DNA of 30,333 nt from a bacterium (GTDB lineage: Bacteria > Patescibacteriota > Patescibacteriia > CAIQCM01), in assembly GCA_023246535.1 (NCBI GenBank), contig JAHFIF010000002.1, positions 1 through 30,333 of the forward strand, in the 5' to 3' direction. A program made the translations under genes and the position numbers. Position 1 is the stretch's first letter; every line of letters starts with the position of its first letter. The notes under the pieces are model-generated. The model did not search any database. It saw only the letters and a list, made by a program, of their open reading frames with translations, and was not told the origin of the DNA. Positions 1 to 7,563 of this stretch are shown one piece after another.

Positions 1-1585
1 AATTCCTTGATCGTTTTTTCCGTCTGGTAAACGGTCGAGTCGGCCTGGTTGCGCAATTCGATCATTTCTTTTTTCTTGCGATCGTCCTCGGCGTGCGCCT
101 GCGCTTCCTTTTGCATGCGGTCGATCTCTTCCTTGGAAAGCGCCGAGCTGGCGGTGATCGTAATGTCCTGGCTCTTGCCGGAGGCCTTGTCCTTGGCCAT
201 GACCTTGAGGATGCCGTTGGCGTCAATGTCAAAAGTCACTTCAATCTGCGGCACGCCGCGGGGCGCCGGCGGAATGCCGTCCAGCATGAACTTGCCGAGC
301 GTGCGGTTGTCGGCGGCCATCGAGCGCTCGCCCTGTAGCACATGGACCTCGACCGACGGCTGGTTGTCCGCGGCCGTCGAGAACACCTGACTCTTCGAGG
401 TCGGAATGGTCGTGTTGCGATTGATGAGCGGCGTCGAAACCCCGCCCATCGTTTCAATGCCCAAAGTGAGCGGCGTCACGTCCAACAGCAGGACGTCCTT
501 GACGTCGCCGGCGAGGATGGCGCCCTGGATGGCGGCGCCTTTGGCCACGCATTCCATCGGATCGACGCCGCGCTCCACCTTCTTGCCCATGTATTTTTCG
601 ACAAAGTTGGCGACGATCGGCATGCGCGTCGGGCCGCCGACCATGATGACGGCGCCGATCTTGTCCGGCGTCAATTTCGCGTCGGCGATCGCTTGCTCCA
701 GCGGATGCTGGCAGCGGTTGATCGTCGGCGCCACCAATTCTTCGAGCTTGGCGCGGGTCAGCTTCATGGTGAGGTGCTTCGGGCCGCTGGCATCGGCGGT
801 GATGAACGGCAAATTCAATTCCGTTTCCAGCACCGTTGAAAGTTCGATCTTCGCTTTTTCGGCCGCTTCCTTAAGACGGATGAGCGCCATCTTGTCGGCG
901 GAAATGTCGATCCCGCTTTCCTTTTTGAATTCCGCGGTCAAATAACCGATGAGCGCGTTGTCCATGTCGGTGCCGCCCAGCTTGGTGTCGCCGGAGGTCG
1001 AAATGACCTCGAAGACGCCGCCGCCGAATTTCATGACCGTCACGTCCAAGGTGCCGCCGCCCAAGTCGAAGACAAGGATGGTCTGGTCTTTCCCGGATTT
1101 GTCGAGGCCGTAGGAGAGCGCGGCCGCGGTCGGTTCGTTCACGATGCGCACCACTTCCAGTCCGGCAATGGAGCCGGCGTCTTTCGTCGCTTGGCGTTGC
1201 GCGTCGTTAAAGTAGGCCGGCACGGTGATGACGGCTTTGGCGACCGGTTCGCCCAGGAACGCTTCGGCGTCGCGCTTGATCTTTGGAGAATGAAAGCCGA
1301 GATCTGCTCCGGCGAATATTCCTTCCCGGTCATCGTGATCTTTTCGCTCGTGCCCATCTTGCGCTTGGCGGCGTAGACCGTTCCTTCCGGATTGGCGACG
1401 GCCTGGCGGCGCGCCGGTTCGCCGACGAGCAGCTGTCCGTCTTTGGTCATGGCCACATACGACGGAAAAGCTTTTCCGCCGATCGAGGCGCCTTCGGCCG
1501 CCGGGATCATGACCGGCGTGTCGCCCTGCATGACCGAAGCCGCGCTGTTGGAAGTTCCTAAATCGATTCCAATTATCTTAGGCAT
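1..1585 (-). CDS. dnaK: Chaperone DnaK (Hsp70), frameshifted and cut by window start
   Basis: ATP-dependent Hsp70 chaperone that binds unfolded segments, working with GrpE and a J-protein. The N-terminus has the phosphate-1 motif IGIDLGTSNS. After the break the other frame continues with VNEPTAAALSYGLDKSG, VFDLGGGTLDV, the linker-side DVTPLTLGIETMGG and the substrate-binding domain, still open at base 1. The frame breaks at about 1282-1284: after ISAFILQ the family expects KIKRDAEAFLG, and this is recovered by adding one A to an AAA run on the coding strand. Everything after the break reads cleanly, so a sequencing or assembly indel is at least as likely as a real lesion. The ATG at 1585 has no Shine-Dalgarno. 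It is the last gene seen of hrcA-grpE-dnaK. Confidence 0.93.
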
Positions 1586-1638
1586 ATGTTTTGGGTATTT
1601 TGGAATTTAATTCTTAGTGGTTAGTTCTTATTGTCATT

Positions 1639-2082
1639 TTATTCCGCCACGATCACCTTGGCCGGCCGGAGCACCTGATCGTGAAGCTTGTAGCCGCGCT
1701 GGGCGACGACCGTGATCGATCCCGCTTCCGCGCCGTCTTTTTTTTCCATGCCGATGACCTCGTGAACGCTTGGGTCGTATTTGCCTTGGCAATCGATCGC
1801 CACCACGTCTTCGCCGCGCAAATACTCCTCGAACTTTTTTAGCGTGTCATTGAGTCCCGGCGCATGTTCGGCGGCGGCATAAAGCGTGTCGAGCGCCGGC
1901 AAGAGCCGCTGCAGCGTCCCGGCCGACGCGAACTTTGCCCAGTTGATCCGCTCCTTGGCCGTGTCGTTTTGAAAGTTCGCCAGGTCGGCCTTGGCGCGCT
2001 TCCAGCCGTTCAAGTATTCGTCGCTTTGTTTTTTAAGATCGTCAATTGTTTGGTCTTTGGGGTCGATGATGTTTTCTTCCAT
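1639..2082 (-). CDS. grpE: GrpE nucleotide exchange factor
   Basis: Releases ADP from DnaK. The 147-residue protein begins with an acidic, helical segment (DQTIDDLKKQSDEYLNGWKR, about residues 10-29) that matches the GrpE dimerising coiled coil. It then has the family sequence AKADLANFQND, and ends with the beta-domain signature YDPSVHEVIGM followed by VAQRGYKLHDQVLRPAKVIV. Its length is at the short end of the family because the acidic N-terminal tail is brief. It lies between hrcA and dnaK on the same strand, the classical order, and is probably transcribed from the CIRCE-controlled promoter. No clear Shine-Dalgarno precedes the ATG at 2082. Confidence 0.96.
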   Translation of the reverse strand: MEENIIDPKDQTIDDLKKQSDEYLNGWKRAKADLANFQNDTAKERINWAKFASAGTLQRLLPALDTLYAAAEHAPGLNDTLKKFEEYLRGEDVVAIDCQGKYDPSVHEVIGMEKKDGAEAGSITVVAQRGYKLHDQVLRPAKVIVAE

Positions 2083-2089
2083 ACGGCTT

Positions 2090-2135
2090 TTAACTGTTAA
2101 CTTCTAACCGTTAGGCAAACCTAAAAGTTATAAGC
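2090..2135. repeat. 46-bp dispersed intergenic repeat, copy A
   Basis: This AT-rich 46-bp sequence in the hrcA-grpE spacer matches 13379-13424 in the murF-PBP spacer at about 40 of 46 positions, in the same orientation and with the same length. It starts TTAACTGTTAACTT and ends CCTAAAAGTTATAAGC. It can fold as a hairpin with inner stem TTAGG/CCTAA and an outer stem CTTCTAAC/GTTATAAG that has one mismatch. Confidence 0.7.
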
Positions 2136-2154
2136 CACCAGTCAACCGCGCCGT

Positions 2155-2817
2155 TCAAAATTTGATCGAATCAAGCAGGTTGAGGACCTTTTCGTAGTCC
2201 ATGCGCATGAGGCCCAAGACGCCGACGCGGCGGCCGGCGGTCGGCGCCAGGTAAACGGTCGAGCAATTATTGTTCAGCGGATTTTCTTCGCCGATCAAGA
2301 GACGCGCGCCCGTCCCCGACTCCAAGCCGCAGACCATCTCGTCGAGCTGGTCGAGCGCGGCGGTGAGGCTCATGGCAATCTCGCGTTCGACAAATTCCGG
2401 TTTGGCAAAAAGATTGCCGAGCCCGGTGACGTAAACGTCGTCGCGGCCGAAACTCACGAACACGCATTCGTGCGTTTTGGCGGCGAGCGCTTTGGCGGCC
2501 GCGATCGCGCCGGCGCGCGCGCCGAAAACGTCGGAGAGCTCTTTGTCGACGCGGTTCGTCGCCGCGCGGTGGTGCGCCAAGTGTTCGACAAAGTAGCGAT
2601 ACGCGGCTTCCGTGGGAATCCGGCCCGCCGACGTGTGCGGCTGGGCCAAATAACCCGCGCTCTCCAATTCGGACAATTCATTGCGCACGGTGGCCGCCGA
2701 AATATCCAAACCGGCCTTCTCCGCCAAATGCAAAGACCCGACCGGTTCGGCCGTCTTCACATATTCGCGCACCAGCGTTTCCAGCAGCGCTTCTTTGCGG
2801 GGATCCAATTTCTCCAT
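2155..2817 (-). CDS. hrcA: Heat-shock repressor HrcA, short form
   Basis: Repressor of class I heat-shock genes that binds the CIRCE operator, which is present 10 bp upstream of its start. Residues 1-75 form the winged helix-turn-helix, with the family sequences VREYVKTAEPVGS, SAATVRNELSELESAGYL and PHTSAGRIPTEAAYRYFV. The C-terminal effector part retains a match to the family end (LGLMRMDYEKVLNLLDSI). At 220 residues it is about 120 shorter than typical HrcA; the shortening lies in the middle and effector region, as is common in reduced genomes. The start at 2817 is only about 13 nt from the predicted transcription start and has no Shine-Dalgarno. CIRCE and the gene order make the assignment firm. 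Confidence 0.95.
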   Translation of the reverse strand: MEKLDPRKEALLETLVREYVKTAEPVGSLHLAEKAGLDISAATVRNELSELESAGYLAQPHTSAGRIPTEAAYRYFVEHLAHHRAATNRVDKELSDVFGARAGAIAAAKALAAKTHECVFVSFGRDDVYVTGLGNLFAKPEFVEREIAMSLTAALDQLDEMVCGLESGTGARLLIGEENPLNNNCSTVYLAPTAGRRVGVLGLMRMDYEKVLNLLDSIKF

Positions 2818-2826
2818 AAATACAGA

Positions 2827-2853
2827 TTAGCACTCTATTGTATAGAGTGCTAA
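2827..2853. promoter_or_regulatory. CIRCE operator
   Basis: Perfect match to the CIRCE consensus, TTAGCACTC-N9-GAGTGCTAA, just upstream of hrcA. HrcA binding here would autoregulate the hrcA-grpE-dnaK operon. Confidence 0.98.
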
Positions 2854-2865
2854 TCAAGTCGTCAA
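2837..2865 (-). promoter_or_regulatory. hrcA operon promoter inside CIRCE
   Basis: On the minus strand TTGACG (2865-2860) and TACAAT (2842-2837) are separated by 17 nt. The -10 box lies inside the CIRCE spacer, so repressor binding would directly block RNA polymerase. The predicted start is near 2830, giving a very short leader before the ATG at 2817. Confidence 0.85.
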
Positions 2866-2884
2866 GAGGCTTAAAGCGCCGGTA

Positions 2885-3451
2885 TTATTTCTGCTGCGAA
2901 ATGTCGGAAAGCAAAACGTTCTCAACGCGAATGCCGCGCGGCTGGAAAATGCTTTCCAACTCGGTTTTGGCGTCGGCTTCAACCACGGCGCGCTGGTGGG
3001 TGAGAATATGCTGATGCTCGTACTTGGCGGCGATCATGCGCAAGCGCGAGCGGACCGTCGGCCGCACGATCTTCGCCACAAAGTCCTCCCCCACCCATTG
3101 CCAGATGGAAGGAATATGTTCGATGTCGAGACGGAGCAAGATTGTCCCTTCGATCGCAATGCGCTTGCCGTCGAGCGTCACCGCGGAAACCGGCTCGTCG
3201 CCCAAGGCGCGCAAATTGTTCAGGTCAAAATCCTCGCTGATGGAATATTCCAAAGTTTGAATGTTAAAAAGTTTCGCCTTTTGCCAAAACGGAATTTTCA
3301 AGTGCAGGCCCGGGGTCAGGACCTTGCGTAAGACGCCGCGCCCCATGTCGTAAACGCAGGCGACATAGCCGGGCGGCACATGAATGAAGATGCCTTTGAT
3401 GACATCCTCAAGCACGAACGAATACATGATTTTATCAAGTGATTCGGCCAT
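2885..3451 (-). CDS. Short SPFH/band-7 domain protein
   Basis: 188-residue protein of the stomatin/prohibitin/flotillin (SPFH) superfamily, usually a scaffold of membrane protein complexes and protease regulator. The band-7 pattern is visible: VPPGYVACVYDMGRGV (about 25-40), LTPGLHLKIPFWQKAKLFNIQTLEYS (the PG.H..PF signature), LDGKRIAIEGTILLRLD, and IVRPTVRSRLRMIAAKYEHQHILTHQRAVVEADAKTELE. It ends in a family-like segment (RGIRVENVLLSDI) right after the domain. The long C-terminal coiled coil of prohibitins is missing and there is no convincing transmembrane helix. It starts 7 bp after the yidC stop and is probably cotranscribed with it. Its specific partner is unknown. Confidence 0.82.
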   Translation of the reverse strand: MAESLDKIMYSFVLEDVIKGIFIHVPPGYVACVYDMGRGVLRKVLTPGLHLKIPFWQKAKLFNIQTLEYSISEDFDLNNLRALGDEPVSAVTLDGKRIAIEGTILLRLDIEHIPSIWQWVGEDFVAKIVRPTVRSRLRMIAAKYEHQHILTHQRAVVEADAKTELESIFQPRGIRVENVLLSDISQQK

Positions 3452-3458
3452 ATATCGA

Positions 3459-4157
3459 TTATTTCTTACTCTTCCAGAAAGTCCTGCTTAACGCACTGAT
3501 TATGAAGGAGAAAGCCATCGAGGTCAAGATGAAGAGCGATTTGGCCGAGGGCAGGATGTAAAGGGCGCCAAAGGAAAAAAGCGGAAAAGCGATGCGGTAA
3601 AATTGGTCGGCTTTGGTCACGGCCTCCTTGCGATGGCGCTGTTCGTTGGTGATCTCCAGGTAAAGCCAGATGCCGACGATCGCCGCCCATATCCAGCTCG
3701 GCTGCCCCAAGTTGGTTCCCAAAAAATCCGTAAAGACGAAATCGGGAGCATTGACGCCGGGATAAAGAACCTCAAAATGGTTCATGCGGATCCCGCTCAT
3801 GAAGACCTGGTACAAAACGACGAGCACAAGCGCTTGAATAAAGAGCGAGGAAGTGCGCGCCCATGGCGACACATTGCGCGAACGCAGCAGTTCGCGGATG
3901 CGTTCTTTCTGCTGTTCTTCGTCGTTCTTAAACGCCTTTTCAATGTCGGCGATCTCCGCCTCGACCTTGTCATAAATATGCTTGTTGCGTTCGCTTAAAA
4001 TGGTGAGCGGAAAAATAATGATCCGCAAAGCCACCGTCAGCAAGATGATCGAAAGGCCGAAGTTCTGCTCCGCTGGACCGTTATACAGCCAAATGAGCGC
4101 ATTGAATAAAGGCGCGTAAAAAAAAGTGGTCCAAAACCAACTGAGGGCATGTCCCAT
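3459..4157 (-). CDS. yidC: YidC/Oxa1 membrane protein insertase
   Basis: Inserts and folds membrane proteins, alone or with Sec. The 232-residue protein has the Oxa1 core: helix 1 near residues 9-26, then FGLSIILLTVALRIIIFPLTI with the conserved Arg in the groove (TVALR), a charged cytoplasmic hairpin (KVEAEIADIEKAFKNDEEQQKERI), helix LFIQALVLVVLYQVF, a helix at PSWIWAAIVGIWLYLEI, and a last hydrophobic pair near YRIAFPLFSFGALYILPSAKSLFILTSMAF. It lacks the large periplasmic domain of proteobacterial YidC. GGGGAG lies directly before the ATG at 4157, closer than usual. It heads a two-gene unit with the SPFH gene. Confidence 0.94.
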   Translation of the reverse strand: MGHALSWFWTTFFYAPLFNALIWLYNGPAEQNFGLSIILLTVALRIIIFPLTILSERNKHIYDKVEAEIADIEKAFKNDEEQQKERIRELLRSRNVSPWARTSSLFIQALVLVVLYQVFMSGIRMNHFEVLYPGVNAPDFVFTDFLGTNLGQPSWIWAAIVGIWLYLEITNEQRHRKEAVTKADQFYRIAFPLFSFGALYILPSAKSLFILTSMAFSFIISALSRTFWKSKK

Positions 4158-4204
4158 ACTCCCCTAACATTCGCATAGTAAAGACGCCGGGTCAACCCCG
4201 AAAC

Positions 4205-4233
4205 TTGACAAAATTCTTATTTTTAGCCATATT
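4205..4233 (+). promoter_or_regulatory. Promoter of the small membrane protein gene
   Basis: TTGACA (4205-4210), 17-nt spacer, CATATT (4228-4233), in the divergent spacer between yidC and the gene at 4273. Confidence 0.65.
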
Positions 4234-4272
4234 TGTAGCACTGGACCATTGCTTACAAGCAAGGAGGGGCAC

Positions 4273-4500
4273 ATGGACGAACTGTTCAAGGAATTTAAAT
4301 TCCACATCCTGGCTTTCGCCGTTTTCATGGCCGCGGCGCCCTGTTTCGCCTGGCTGCACCTGACGGCCGGCCGCGGCGACAAAGACCTGAATATGGTCGC
4401 CTGCTGCTGCGTTGCCGCCGCCACCGCCGTTCTTTCCCTGGCCTTTTTCAAACAGGGCGTTCATGCCGACGCCGCCTCGGTGCACGACGCGCACCAATGA
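4273..4500 (+). CDS. Small two-helix membrane protein, unknown function
   Basis: A 75-residue protein starting MDELFKEFKF. The ATG at 4273 was chosen over an upstream TTG at 4249 because AAGGAGGGGC sits just before it. There are two hydrophobic segments: about residues 11-28 (HILAFAVFMAAAPCFAWL) and 42-60 (MVACCCVAAATAVLSLAF, with three adjacent Cys). The tail is His- and Asp-rich (VHADAASVHDAHQ) and could bind metal, which is speculative. It is a complete stand-alone transcription unit with a TTGACA promoter and a strong terminator. I recognise no family. Confidence 0.8.
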   Translation: MDELFKEFKFHILAFAVFMAAAPCFAWLHLTAGRGDKDLNMVACCCVAAATAVLSLAFFKQGVHADAASVHDAHQ

Positions 4501-4516
4501 CCGAACGACTGTTCCG

Positions 4517-4548
4517 GTCCGAAGCAAACGACGCTTCGGACTTTTTTA
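4517..4548 (+). terminator. Intrinsic terminator after the small membrane gene
   Basis: Perfect 9-bp stem GTCCGAAGC/GCTTCGGAC with a 7-nt loop, followed by TTTTTTATTTT. Confidence 0.93.
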
Positions 4549-4605
4549 TTTTGTTGGATAAAAAAAGCTTGCAAAGCGAAAGCCTTGCAAGCCGTGAGAC
4601 GTTTT

Positions 4606-5754
4606 CTATTCGAGTTTCGCGAGCGAGCGCGCCAGATTGGCCCTGGCCGGCGCTTCGTAACCCGATCGAAGCGCGTCAGTCAAATAGATCGACGGACGCA
4701 GATTCGTGTCGAGGAACAGCCGGAGAATCTTTACCCGCCGCGCCCGGAAGAGCGGTTCGGGAACCAGGCCGTACTCGGCGCGGATCGCGGCTTCGTAACG
4801 GTCGAATTCTTTGGCGCTCTTGCCCAAGATCGCCAAATCGAGATCGGCGACAACGCGCGCGTCATGTTCCGGCGGCGCAACGCGATGCGTCGTGCACAGA
4901 ACATGCGCTTTCGCCTTGTTGATCAAGGCCGAGGGCAAGCCCAGCGTTTCCAGATCCGCCGCCAAGCGTTGCGCGCTCCGCTCTTCGTTGTCTGTTACCG
5001 GCTGCAGGTCCGCCGTGTGCGGGACATAGACAACGTCGTGGTACCAGATGGCGAATTTGGCCGCGACCGGGTCATCAAGCAGCAACTCCGTTCCCCAGGC
5101 GTCCAACTCGTCGAGCATGTCCACGATATGCGCAAGCGTATGATAGTAGCGATGCGGTTCGCCGTAGGCTTTGACCAAGCCGTTAAAAACGGCGCCGGCG
5201 CCTTTGGGATTTTCCAGCTCGGCCATGAGCGCCGCCCAATGCTTGGCCGCTTTGGCCAAGACGTGCTTTTCTTTCAGTTTCACAACGACCGCCGCCGGCA
5301 CCGAGCGACTGACCTGTGTTTCCCAATCGGGATCGACGCCGACGTGGCTTTTGACCATGCTGGAGCTCACGTGCATTAGTTCCGGCAGGCACGGCACCAG
5401 GATTGTTTCCACGCTCGGCGCGATCTGGCGATTTTCGATCGCCATAACCTGTTCGGCCTCCAGATCGCTGGAGTTGCGCAAACCGCGAAAGACGACCCGC
5501 GCGCCTTCTTCCTCAGCGACTTTGACGACATAACGGCCAAGACAGACGCCGACCGCCACATTCGGCAAATGTTCGACGGCCGCCTCCGCCATGGCCACGC
5601 GCTCTTCGGGCGTGAACATGTAATTCTTCCTGCCATCGACCGCCACCAACACAATGAGCTCGTCGTAGAGCGGCGCCATGCGTTCGATGATGTTCAGATG
5701 CCCGTTGGTGATCGGATCCAGGCTGGCGGCATAAACCGCTTTTCGCTTGGCCAT
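4606..5754 (-). CDS. coaD: Phosphopantetheine adenylyltransferase fused to an HD-family hydrolase
   Basis: 382 residues. Residues 1-160 are CoaD, which transfers AMP from ATP to 4'-phosphopantetheine. Its family motifs are SLDPITNGHLNII (the T/HxGH nucleotide motif at 16-19), RGLRNSSDLEAEQVMA, and the substrate loop ELMHVSSSMVKSHV. Residues 170-382 match the COG4339-type predicted metal-dependent HD phosphohydrolases: GEPHRYYHTLAHI (His205, His209), FAIWYHDVVY (His239-Asp240), NEERSA (256-261), a His near 290, DLDLAILG (303-310) and YEAAIRAEYGLVP. The ATG at 5754 follows AAAGGGGA with good spacing, and an upstream in-frame extension to 5994 has no domain similarity. It begins 2 bp after the coaE stop, so the last two steps of CoA synthesis are cotranscribed. 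The HD substrate is unknown. Confidence 0.93.
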   Translation of the reverse strand: MAKRKAVYAASLDPITNGHLNIIERMAPLYDELIVLVAVDGRKNYMFTPEERVAMAEAAVEHLPNVAVGVCLGRYVVKVAEEEGARVVFRGLRNSSDLEAEQVMAIENRQIAPSVETILVPCLPELMHVSSSMVKSHVGVDPDWETQVSRSVPAAVVVKLKEKHVLAKAAKHWAALMAELENPKGAGAVFNGLVKAYGEPHRYYHTLAHIVDMLDELDAWGTELLLDDPVAAKFAIWYHDVVYVPHTADLQPVTDNEERSAQRLAADLETLGLPSALINKAKAHVLCTTHRVAPPEHDARVVADLDLAILGKSAKEFDRYEAAIRAEYGLVPEPLFRARRVKILRLFLDTNLRPSIYLTDALRSGYEAPARANLARSLAKLE

Positions 5755-5756
5755 GA

Positions 5757-6353
5757 TTATTCCCCTTTCGATTGTTTTAGCGCCGCATGAAGCTGCGCCG
5801 CTCGTTTTTCCAATTCCGCCATGTCGCAATCGGTGCTGATCACGTACTTGGCGCGTTTTTCTTTTTCCGCGGACGGCATTTGCATGGCAATCCGCTTTTT
5901 CAAATCGGACGGATCCATGCGCCGATCGACGATCAGGCGGCGCCATTCCTCTTCCTCGCCGCAAACCGCCACAATGACGTCGGAAAAACGCCATTCGTCG
6001 CCCTTTTCAAAGATGATCGCCGACTCGACGAGGCAGATCCGGTGCGCCTCAAGACCGTCAGCGATCGCTTGAACCTCGGCCCAAACCGCGGGATGCACGA
6101 CCGCTTCCAGGCGCTCTTTCTTTTCCCGGTCGCCGAAGATGATTTTGGCGACCAGCCGGCGATCGATCGTGCCGGAAGCGAACGCGTCGCAATCAAGCGC
6201 GGCGTTGATCGCCGAGCGCAGTCCGCCGCCGTCCATGATCGCCCTGGCAACAAGGTCGGTATCGATATGCGTCACGTCGTCATATTTGGCCAGCATTCCG
6301 GCAACCGTTGATTTGCCGCAACCGATGTTTCCCGTTAATCCGAATGGTTTCAT
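5757..6353 (-). CDS. coaE: Dephospho-CoA kinase
   Basis: Phosphorylates the 3'-hydroxyl of dephospho-CoA, the last step of CoA synthesis. The 198-residue protein has the P-loop GNIGCGKST at residues 8-16, HIDTDLVAR (CoaE family aspartates near 30), VVHPAVWAEV (the family pattern HP.V), LVESAIIFEKGDEWRFSDVIVAV for the lid and active-site region, and RMDPSDLKKRIAMQMPSAEK (R.....A..R...Q). The ATG at 6353 is preceded by GGAG five bases upstream, one of the few housekeeping genes here with a good Shine-Dalgarno. It is followed 2 bp later by the coaD-HD fusion. Confidence 0.95.
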   Translation of the reverse strand: MKPFGLTGNIGCGKSTVAGMLAKYDDVTHIDTDLVARAIMDGGGLRSAINAALDCDAFASGTIDRRLVAKIIFGDREKKERLEAVVHPAVWAEVQAIADGLEAHRICLVESAIIFEKGDEWRFSDVIVAVCGEEEEWRRLIVDRRMDPSDLKKRIAMQMPSAEKEKRAKYVISTDCDMAELEKRAAQLHAALKQSKGE

Positions 6354-6396
6354 TGGTTCTCCTGATTTTCAAGGTTCTGTGGCGAGCATACACTGC

Positions 6397-6424
6397 TTGA
6401 CCAAATTTGTCAGTAGTGTATAAT
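6397..6424 (+). promoter_or_regulatory. Promoter of the TrmB-type regulator gene
   Basis: TTGACC (6397-6402), 16-nt spacer, perfect TATAAT (6419-6424). Confidence 0.8.
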
Positions 6425-6432
6425 AATCACTA
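6414..6432. promoter_or_regulatory. Inverted repeat over the -10 box, candidate operator
   Basis: TAGTG-N9-CACTA brackets the TATAAT box of the regulator gene's own promoter. This position suits autorepression by the regulator encoded just downstream. The arms are short, so this is tentative. Confidence 0.4.
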
Positions 6433-6451
6433 TACTAATACGTCGCAACCT

Positions 6452-7219
6452 ATGAACGAGCCGCGAAAAAACCTGCTGGCCTTGGGCTTGAGCGAATCCG
6501 AAGCCACGGTCTATTTGGCCATGATGAACGGCGCGCGCACGGCGCACGACATCATCAAAACCACGCGGATCAAACGGCCGACGGTCTACTATACCCTTGG
6601 CTGCCTTGAGAAACGCGGCCTGCTCGGTAAAACCGGCGCCGCCGGCGACAAGCGCCTGTCGCTGGCTTCGCCCGAACGGCTCGGCGCGATCGCGGAAGAA
6701 AAGATGCTCGAAGCCAAACAGCTTAAAACGAGCATTAATGAACTTGTCACAAATTTCAAAAAAAATCAATCCCCCGCCAGCCAAAAACCGGCCGTCTCCT
6801 TCTACGAAGGCGTCGAGGCCGTCAAAAGCGTCATTATGGACACGCTTTACTGCCAAGACAAGCGGGTGAGCACCGTCGCGCCCAAAGACAATTTCTTCTG
6901 GCAGGTCGGCGGCGAATTCGTCAAATTGTTCGTCGAAGAGCGGCTGCGCCGCGAAATTCAGACCAAGAATTTATGGGACGGCGAGATCGATAAAAAAATC
7001 TTCCAGCGCTATTACCACGGCGTTTCCGAAGTCCGCATCGTGCCCGAGGTCATGCGCGGCCATTTTAAAAGCACCGTGTTCTTGTACGACGACAAAACGC
7101 TCTACGTCTCGTCAATGAAGGACTGTTACTGCATTTTGATCGCTTCCCAAGAACACCACGACACAATGCAGGCCTGGTTCGACGGCCTCTGGAGCGCCAG
7201 CAAACCGCACGCCGCGTAA
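6452..7219 (+). CDS. TrmB-family transcriptional regulator
   Basis: 255 residues from the ATG at 6452. The N-terminal 75 residues are a TrmB-type winged helix: LLALGLSESEATVYLAMMNGARTAHDI, then the recognition helix in KRPTVYYTLGCLEKRGLLGKT and a wing (KRLSLASPERL). A helical linker follows (residues about 75-105, EEKMLEAKQLKTSINELV). The C-terminal half looks like the phospholipase-D-like effector fold of this family (VSFYEGVEAVKSVIMDTL, REIQTKNLWDG, EVRIVPEVMRG, TVFLYDDKTLYVSS). No ligand can be inferred. No Shine-Dalgarno is visible. It is a single gene with its own promoter, divergent from coaE, and may regulate itself through the inverted repeat at the -10 box. Confidence 0.85.
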   Translation: MNEPRKNLLALGLSESEATVYLAMMNGARTAHDIIKTTRIKRPTVYYTLGCLEKRGLLGKTGAAGDKRLSLASPERLGAIAEEKMLEAKQLKTSINELVTNFKKNQSPASQKPAVSFYEGVEAVKSVIMDTLYCQDKRVSTVAPKDNFFWQVGGEFVKLFVEERLRREIQTKNLWDGEIDKKIFQRYYHGVSEVRIVPEVMRGHFKSTVFLYDDKTLYVSSMKDCYCILIASQEHHDTMQAWFDGLWSASKPHAA

Positions 7220-7224
7220 ACCAC

Positions 7225-7253
7225 TTGATAATATTTAAAAAACATGCGATGAT
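7225..7253 (+). promoter_or_regulatory. Probable promoter of the tRNA-Glu unit
   Basis: TTGATA (7225-7230), 17-nt spacer, GATGAT (7248-7253). The predicted start near 7260 falls right at the first copy of the tRNA 5' piece. Confidence 0.5.
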
Positions 7254-7262
7254 TATTTTTCG

Positions 7263-7284
7263 TTACCGCGGCCCCATCGTCTAG
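7263..7284 (+). repeat. Duplicate of the tRNA-Glu leader and 5' end
   Basis: This 22-bp stretch is identical to 7363-7384, exactly 100 bp downstream. It contains 7 bp of leader plus the first 15 bases of tRNA-Glu (acceptor 5' strand and start of the D arm). The rest of the tRNA is missing. Instead a hairpin follows at 7285-7308 (GCAG, mismatch, TGCTG / CAGCA, mismatch, CTGC, with an ACAC loop). Confidence 0.85.
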
Positions 7285-7369
7285 GCAGCTGCTGACACCA
7301 GCATCTGCACAGATCTCGAATCGGGCTCAGGTGTAATAGTAAACGTCATCGAAAATTCAACATTACCGC

Positions 7370-7444
7370 GGCCCCATCGTCTAGCCCGGTCTAGGACACT
7401 TCGTTCTCAGCGAAGATACACCGGTTCAAATCCGGTTGGGGCTA
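7370..7444 (+). tRNA. tRNA-Glu (anticodon CTC)
   Basis: Complete cloverleaf of 75 nt. Acceptor GGCCCCA pairs with TGGGGCT (first pair G-U); D stem GTCT/GGAC; anticodon stem CTTCG/CGAAG with loop TTCTCAG, anticodon CTC at 7406-7408; T stem ACCGG/CCGGT with loop TTCAAAT; discriminator A. CCA is not encoded. It reads GAG codons. Confidence 0.95.
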
Positions 7445-7450
7445 CACAGA

Positions 7451-7480
7451 AACATCAACTTAAAGCGTTGGTGTTTTTGT
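7451..7480 (+). terminator. Intrinsic terminator of tRNA-Glu
   Basis: Stem AACATCAAC/GTTGGTGTT (9 bp, one G-U), 7-nt loop, then a T-rich tract. Confidence 0.88.
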
Positions 7481-7529
7481 TTATATTTTTTCCGGTTCCC
7501 CGTTCATCTCGATCCGGCCGCGAGCGGGT

Positions 7530-7562
7530 CCGCCCAATCCCGCCGAAGCGGGAGGCGGGCGG
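7530..7562. repeat. REP-like GC-rich hairpin
   Basis: Nested stems: outer CCGCCC/GGGCGG (7530-7535 and 7557-7562) and inner TCCCGC/GCGGGA with loop CGAA (7538-7553). It resembles the short GC-rich extragenic palindromes found dispersed in many bacterial genomes. Only one copy of this type is visible here. Confidence 0.6.
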
Positions 7563-7563
7563 A

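Noticed and set aside
1600..1638. Third copy of the 46-bp intergenic repeat between grpE and dnaK
   Set aside because: The AT-rich sequence shares only short words such as GGTTAG with the repeat and does not fold the same way.
5757..5994. Longer start for coaD at 5994
   Set aside because: The extension overlaps coaE almost entirely, has no CoaD similarity, and the ATG at 5754 has a suitable Shine-Dalgarno.
7270..7345. A second, complete tRNA at the upstream 5' copy
   Set aside because: Only the first 15 bases match; no T arm or 3' acceptor strand can be found to pair with GGCCCCA before the next copy.
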